This document shows, piece by piece, positions 61,107-64,000 of a stretch of 64,000 nucleotides of DNA. How positions within the stretch are numbered: the stretch's first letter is position 1; the number at the start of each line of letters is the position of its first letter. Below the pieces are notes generated by a model. That model did not search any database. It saw only the letters and a program-made list of their open reading frames with translations, and was not told the origin of the DNA. This DNA comes from Himantopus leucocephalus (Eukaryota > Chordata > Aves > Charadriiformes > Recurvirostridae), in NCBI GenBank assembly GCA_003993805.1, contig RSEF01000005.1:37766119-37830118 (forward strand). The letters run 5' to 3'. The position numbers and the translations under genes are program-made.

Positions 61107-62122
61107 CTACAGCCAAAAAGAAGAGAACAGAAAGGAGAGGAAGGAGGGAAAAAATTGTATGTATATGAAGGGATGTTTCCTTCAAGGGTAAAAAGACCTA
61201 AATTAATGAAGTTCTTCATTTATCATCTCTGGAATTTTAAAGTACCTGTTCTTGTAAGAGAGGCCAATTACAATATTTAGGGTAAAGTAATTCATCTAGT
61301 GATCTCTCTTCCATTTGAAACTTCTTAATTTCTTGTGCCCTTTTCTGTGGATCCACAATGTGAACATACCTAGGCATGCATCTGTTAGTTATGGCAATTT
61401 AGAGCAATTACTTAATTAACTATGACATACGGTTTTGTTTTACATTGGGTGTATTAGACTTGTTTTCTTTCAAGAGGGGGAAAAAAAAAGGCTAGATGCA
61501 GACAATACACATGAAAGGAATTAATTTAATTTGTTGCATCACATTAGGCCATTTGCTGTTTACGATTCAAGACAGCTAGGGATCCAACTACCTGTTTCTA
61601 AATCCTTCATGAAATGAAATCTTGCACAACTGCTTCCATTGATGGCAAAAACAATACTGAGTGCACAAGACAGGGAAGACTACACTTGCACTCAGGGATG
61701 TAATTAAAGTAAAATGTATTTATATAGTTTTCTATAATATGATTCCCCACACTACATGACCACTCCATACAGACTCACCCTCATGCAAAGGTGAAATTTA
61801 ACAGCCCCAGCTCCATTACAAANAAAAAAAAAAAAAAAAAAGCAAAGAACTACAGTAGAGAGAGACAGAATAAACAGTTTCCCCAGGATTGCCCAGGACT
61901 TCTGTGGAACAAAGATGATCTGTGTTCTGTAAGCACCAACCCACTGCATCTAAAATCTGGTCATTACCATTCAAAGAAATGGAAGAAAAAAGAAAGCAGT
62001 TGACTGTTTTATCTGCACTCATATATGTAAAAGTAAGGGTGTAACACTTAATCCACTGCAATGTTCATAAATATGCAAATAATACAGGTGTTGGTCTCAT
62101 GCTCAGAAATGATGTTTCAATC

Positions 62123-62143
62123 CCACTGATTTTCCTTCAGTGG
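62123..62143. repeat. 7-bp inverted repeat, CCACTGA/TCAGTGG
   Basis: CCACTGA (62123-62129) and TCAGTGG (62137-62143) flank a 7-nt loop. The phrase CCCACTGATTTTCCTTCAGTGG resembles the CCCATTGACTTCAATGGG core of the same old palindromic repeats seen elsewhere in the window. Confidence 0.4.
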
Positions 62144-63036
62144 CCTTTAAATGTGAAGTCACTTTGGGAAACAAGACTCAAGAGCCTAAGTTCCCAATAA
62201 CCTTCAACAAACCTGCTCTATAGCAAGACAAAGAAGGGCTATTTGAAACTAAATAAACTTTGTGACTCATTAAAGGAAAAATAATGGCTTTGCTTAGATG
62301 TCATGTTCACGTGAACAAAAGTCCAGAATTTGTGATCTAATCTAGCAATGTCTCCATTATGACTGAGTTCATTCTTGGCATCTTCCACCATTGCACCTAA
62401 TCAAATGTGACACCAAGAAGAACCCACAGTTCCCATAGTATGCAAAGTATTTTATAGAGTATCTTAGCATGGTCACAAACACCAGATTTAGGTCTGGTTT
62501 CTTTGCTACATCCAGTGCGTTAGAGATCTTAGAAAGTTATGTTTTCTTGGTTTGGGGTTATTTGGGGTTTTTTTCCCCATTGTTGCTATTTTTTCAGGAA
62601 TAGAGTCTACTCTATGGGAGCCATCATGCAGGGCAAGGAACGTCTGCTTTCAAACTGGAGCTTAACTCTAGGTTTTCAGATTTCCCAGACATTTTACGAA
62701 TTAGTTTCATGGTCTAACATCTAGAATTTTGTTATGGAAACCATTGGTTCTAACTACTGACTAGAACATATTTACGCTGCAGTAAACCCTAATGGTCCTA
62801 TACATAGAATGGGGACCTTAAGCACCTTCCAGAAAACAAGTCCTGAGAGGTAGAATAACCAACTCGGTAAGGCAGCAGAACTTTGAGAAAAACATTGACT
62901 GCTGGGAGTGTACACCAGGAAAAGTATTACTCCGCGTGATGTCTCTGATACTGTTTCCCCAGAATCCATTTTTGACTACTCAACTGAATGGGTTTGCATA
63001 CCATCCCAGGACAGCAAGTCTTTAATGATAAAGGGG

Positions 63037-63061
63037 GTAGTGGTAGTGGTAGTAGTAGTAA
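63037..63061 (+). repeat. (GTA/GTG)n trinucleotide repeat
   Basis: GTAGTGGTAGTGGTAGTAGTAGTA is a short imperfect trinucleotide repeat. A valine run in one frame here has no other coding support. Confidence 0.8.
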
Positions 63062-63736
63062 TACCCCAGATTTCTTACTGTAGAGGAGAAAAATGCATAT
63101 TGACACTTCATAAACTAAAATCAGTTTCTGCACTACCTTGTTGACTGTTTTTCAGACTTAGTGTACTAAGAAAAGTCTTATATGTGAGATGCCATTACTC
63201 AGACTGCTAATGGGCTGATATTTTTCTATTGTCTTGTAATGAATACTGCAGGAGTTAAAATATCAAACACCCATTAGTCTGAGGGTCTCGCAAGAAAGTA
63301 GTTGCAGTATACATAAAGGCGGGTACCTAAAATGTCATTGGTATTCTAACATGAGTTTCCTTTGAATATGTCTAGCCAGAGGAAAAAAGAAAGAACAAGG
63401 TGTTTGTCTGAGGTGGAAATCAGAATGACAGTACCCATTGTTTCTAATAAACAATTACCCGAGGAAGCTCAAAAGAAAAACCACAACAATTAGATAACCT
63501 GAAAGCCAGAGACTTGTGAAGAAGATTCCAGTTCTCCGGGCTAGCAGGGGCCATGAAGGGCCACCCTCAAGNCCTAAACCACGACAACCTGACATGATCT
63601 ATAAGGCTGTAAAGTAGTCACACTTCAAGTGCCTTTCATGTGCACTTCAAATTCTTTTTATTTTGAGATATTCTTCACTAACAGGATTTCCCACTTTGAA
63701 AGGGAGGACGCTTTCAAAAGATGACAGAACCTCTCA

Positions 63737-63790
63737 AAAAACCAACAAAAATGAAAAAAAAATTTAAAAAAAAAGATAAAAACAAAACAA
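63737..63790 (+). repeat. A-rich low-complexity tract
   Basis: The + strand here is nearly all A with scattered single C, G and T bases. No element body that would explain it as a retroposon tail was recognised just upstream. Confidence 0.6.
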
Positions 63791-64000
63791 TGGTTTGGCA
63801 CAGCTCTAAAAGGTAGTGTTAAATAGGAAGAGTTTTATTTTCACCTTTATCAAACAGTTTTATTACCTGACATGATTTTTCACTTTAGTATTGCTTAAAT
63901 GCAATTTTTTCCTGTAATAGATACTTACACAACAAATTACGTGACAGACTAAATGTGTTTGAAAGTGTCCTTGCATCCTTATCATTTGCATTTTGAACTG

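Noticed and set aside
36500..64000. First exon or promoter of NPAS3, expected downstream of AKAP6
   Set aside because: No CpG island, no bHLH-PAS coding segment and no matching start region was found; the gene probably starts beyond the window.
1..64000. CRISPR arrays, operons, phage or bacterial defence genes, tRNA and rRNA genes
   Set aside because: The DNA is vertebrate; no regularly spaced repeats, prokaryotic gene layout or cloverleaf/rRNA sequence was seen.

Overview
The window is vertebrate nuclear DNA, most likely from a bird. It is AT-rich and gene-sparse, has GT-AG introns, and carries CR1 LINE 3' ends with the avian/sauropsid ATTCTRTGATT tail (positions 1-42 and about 29838-30003). 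The only gene I can support is the 3' half of AKAP6 (A-kinase anchor protein 6, mAKAP) on the + strand. A 216-nt coding exon (5153-5368) encodes the end of the third spectrin-like repeat. An intron of about 19.8 kb follows, and then one very large exon with 3435 nt of coding sequence (25200-28634), which encodes the disordered, acidic/serine-rich C-terminal half, the PKA RII-binding helix and the conserved C-terminus.

Layout: 1-5152 is upstream AKAP6 intron with old repeat relics. 5153-5368 is a coding exon. 5369-25199 is an intron containing a purine-rich tract (about 6900-7860), a candidate conserved non-coding block (about 10480-10990), an 18-bp perfect palindrome (15532-15549) and three false-looking duplications. 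25200-28634 is the large coding exon. 28635-36500 is probably the AKAP6 3' end. A near-consensus splice donor lies 41 nt after the stop and a good acceptor at 33825-33826, which suggests that a 5.15-kb 3'UTR intron holding a CR1 and a MIR-type SINE relic is removed, followed by a TE-poor AT-rich terminal exon. 36500-64000 looks intergenic, with microsatellites, ancient palindromic repeats and a few regulatory-looking motif clusters. In other amniotes the next gene on this side is NPAS3, but none of it is visible here.

The most useful non-gene observation concerns assembly quality. Four isolated single-N positions (11440, 21694, 24136, 59574) are each flanked by near-identical direct copies of the same sequence (19 to about 115 bp), the pattern expected when overlapping contig ends were abutted instead of merged. 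A 100-N gap also interrupts a GGGAA microsatellite (40125-40224). I found no evidence of a novel multi-gene system. The most interesting leads are the putative 3'UTR intron of AKAP6, a lineage-variable tandem repeat in the AKAP6 C-terminus, and several symmetric transcription-factor-like motifs in non-coding DNA.
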